NCBI GenBank assembly: GCA_936432065.2
Contig: OW386286.2
Location: 116,213,519 to 116,277,518, forward strand
Origin: Rutpela maculata
Taxonomy: Eukaryota; Arthropoda; Insecta; Coleoptera; Cerambycidae
Length of the DNA: 64,000 nucleotides
Direction of reading: 5' to 3'
The notes beneath the pieces are model-generated. The model was not told the origin of the DNA. It saw only the letters and a list, made by a program, of their open reading frames with translations, and made no database searches. Shown piece after piece: positions 63,945-64,000 of this stretch. Numbering within the stretch: the stretch's first letter is position 1; every line of letters starts with the position of its first letter. The position numbers and the translations under genes are program-made.

Positions 63945-64000
63945 CTGAAATAAAATAAAGGACTACATGAAACAAGAATTAAATCGAAATGTTTGGAAGC
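63945..64000 (-). other. End of upstream intron of the host gene
   Basis: The minus strand reads a pyrimidine-rich TCCTTTATTTTATTTCAG ending at 63945. An ORF can be read through it, but the acceptor and the change in composition favour an intron. The upstream exons lie beyond the window. Confidence 0.6.

Overview
This is an AT-rich, intron-containing insect-type genomic window, most likely from a beetle (the order is inference). The support is a spliced gene with typical GT-AG junctions, non-LTR retrotransposons, a Ty3/gypsy element, and mariner-like transposases of the type common in beetle and aphid assemblies, with CAGGGTG termini and TA duplications. No bacterial, CRISPR or rRNA feature was seen. 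About two thirds of the window is transposable elements, and one host gene is recognised.

Layout. (1) 1-15488: one partial and three nearly complete jockey-clade non-LTR elements, all on the minus strand, joined directly head to tail with no spacer. Each junction carries the same short GC-rich sequence. Copy 3 is the best preserved. (2) 15489-16197: a small stem-loop at the array edge, then a short inverted 3' fragment of the same element with its own 13-bp duplication. (3) 16198-18136: an unassigned region holding an ORF with five exact-period 36-bp repeats and a promoter/poly(A) segment resembling an LTR. (4) 18137-29597: AT-rich DNA with three fold-back elements, a 1-kb minisatellite and LINE remnants. 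(5) 29598-57002: one mariner-like element blown up to 27 kb by nested insertions. The deepest chain is mariner-like M1 > fold-back MITE M2 > mariner-like M3 > gypsy G1 > LINE L3. Side branches are a full-length LINE (L2) in the M3 transposase, a TIR-bounded element (D1) in the M1 transposase that itself holds a LINE and a MITE, and a hAT-like MITE. (6) 57003-64000: the 3' part of a minus-strand host gene for a Leu/Ile-rich, Gly-Ser-Asn-rich, probably secreted protein. It has a large exon (61968-63944), a 4.5-kb intron full of MITEs and a 62-bp His-rich last exon (57418-57479).

Nearly all transposon ORFs carry stops, frameshifts or deletions, so most copies look dead. The exceptions are the ORF2 of array copy 3 and the ORF1 of array copy 1, both open. 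The nesting order, read from target-site duplications and matching halves, gives a relative chronology of insertions. Some ORF starts discussed here were moved to true ATG codons because apparent starts were GTG or TTG.
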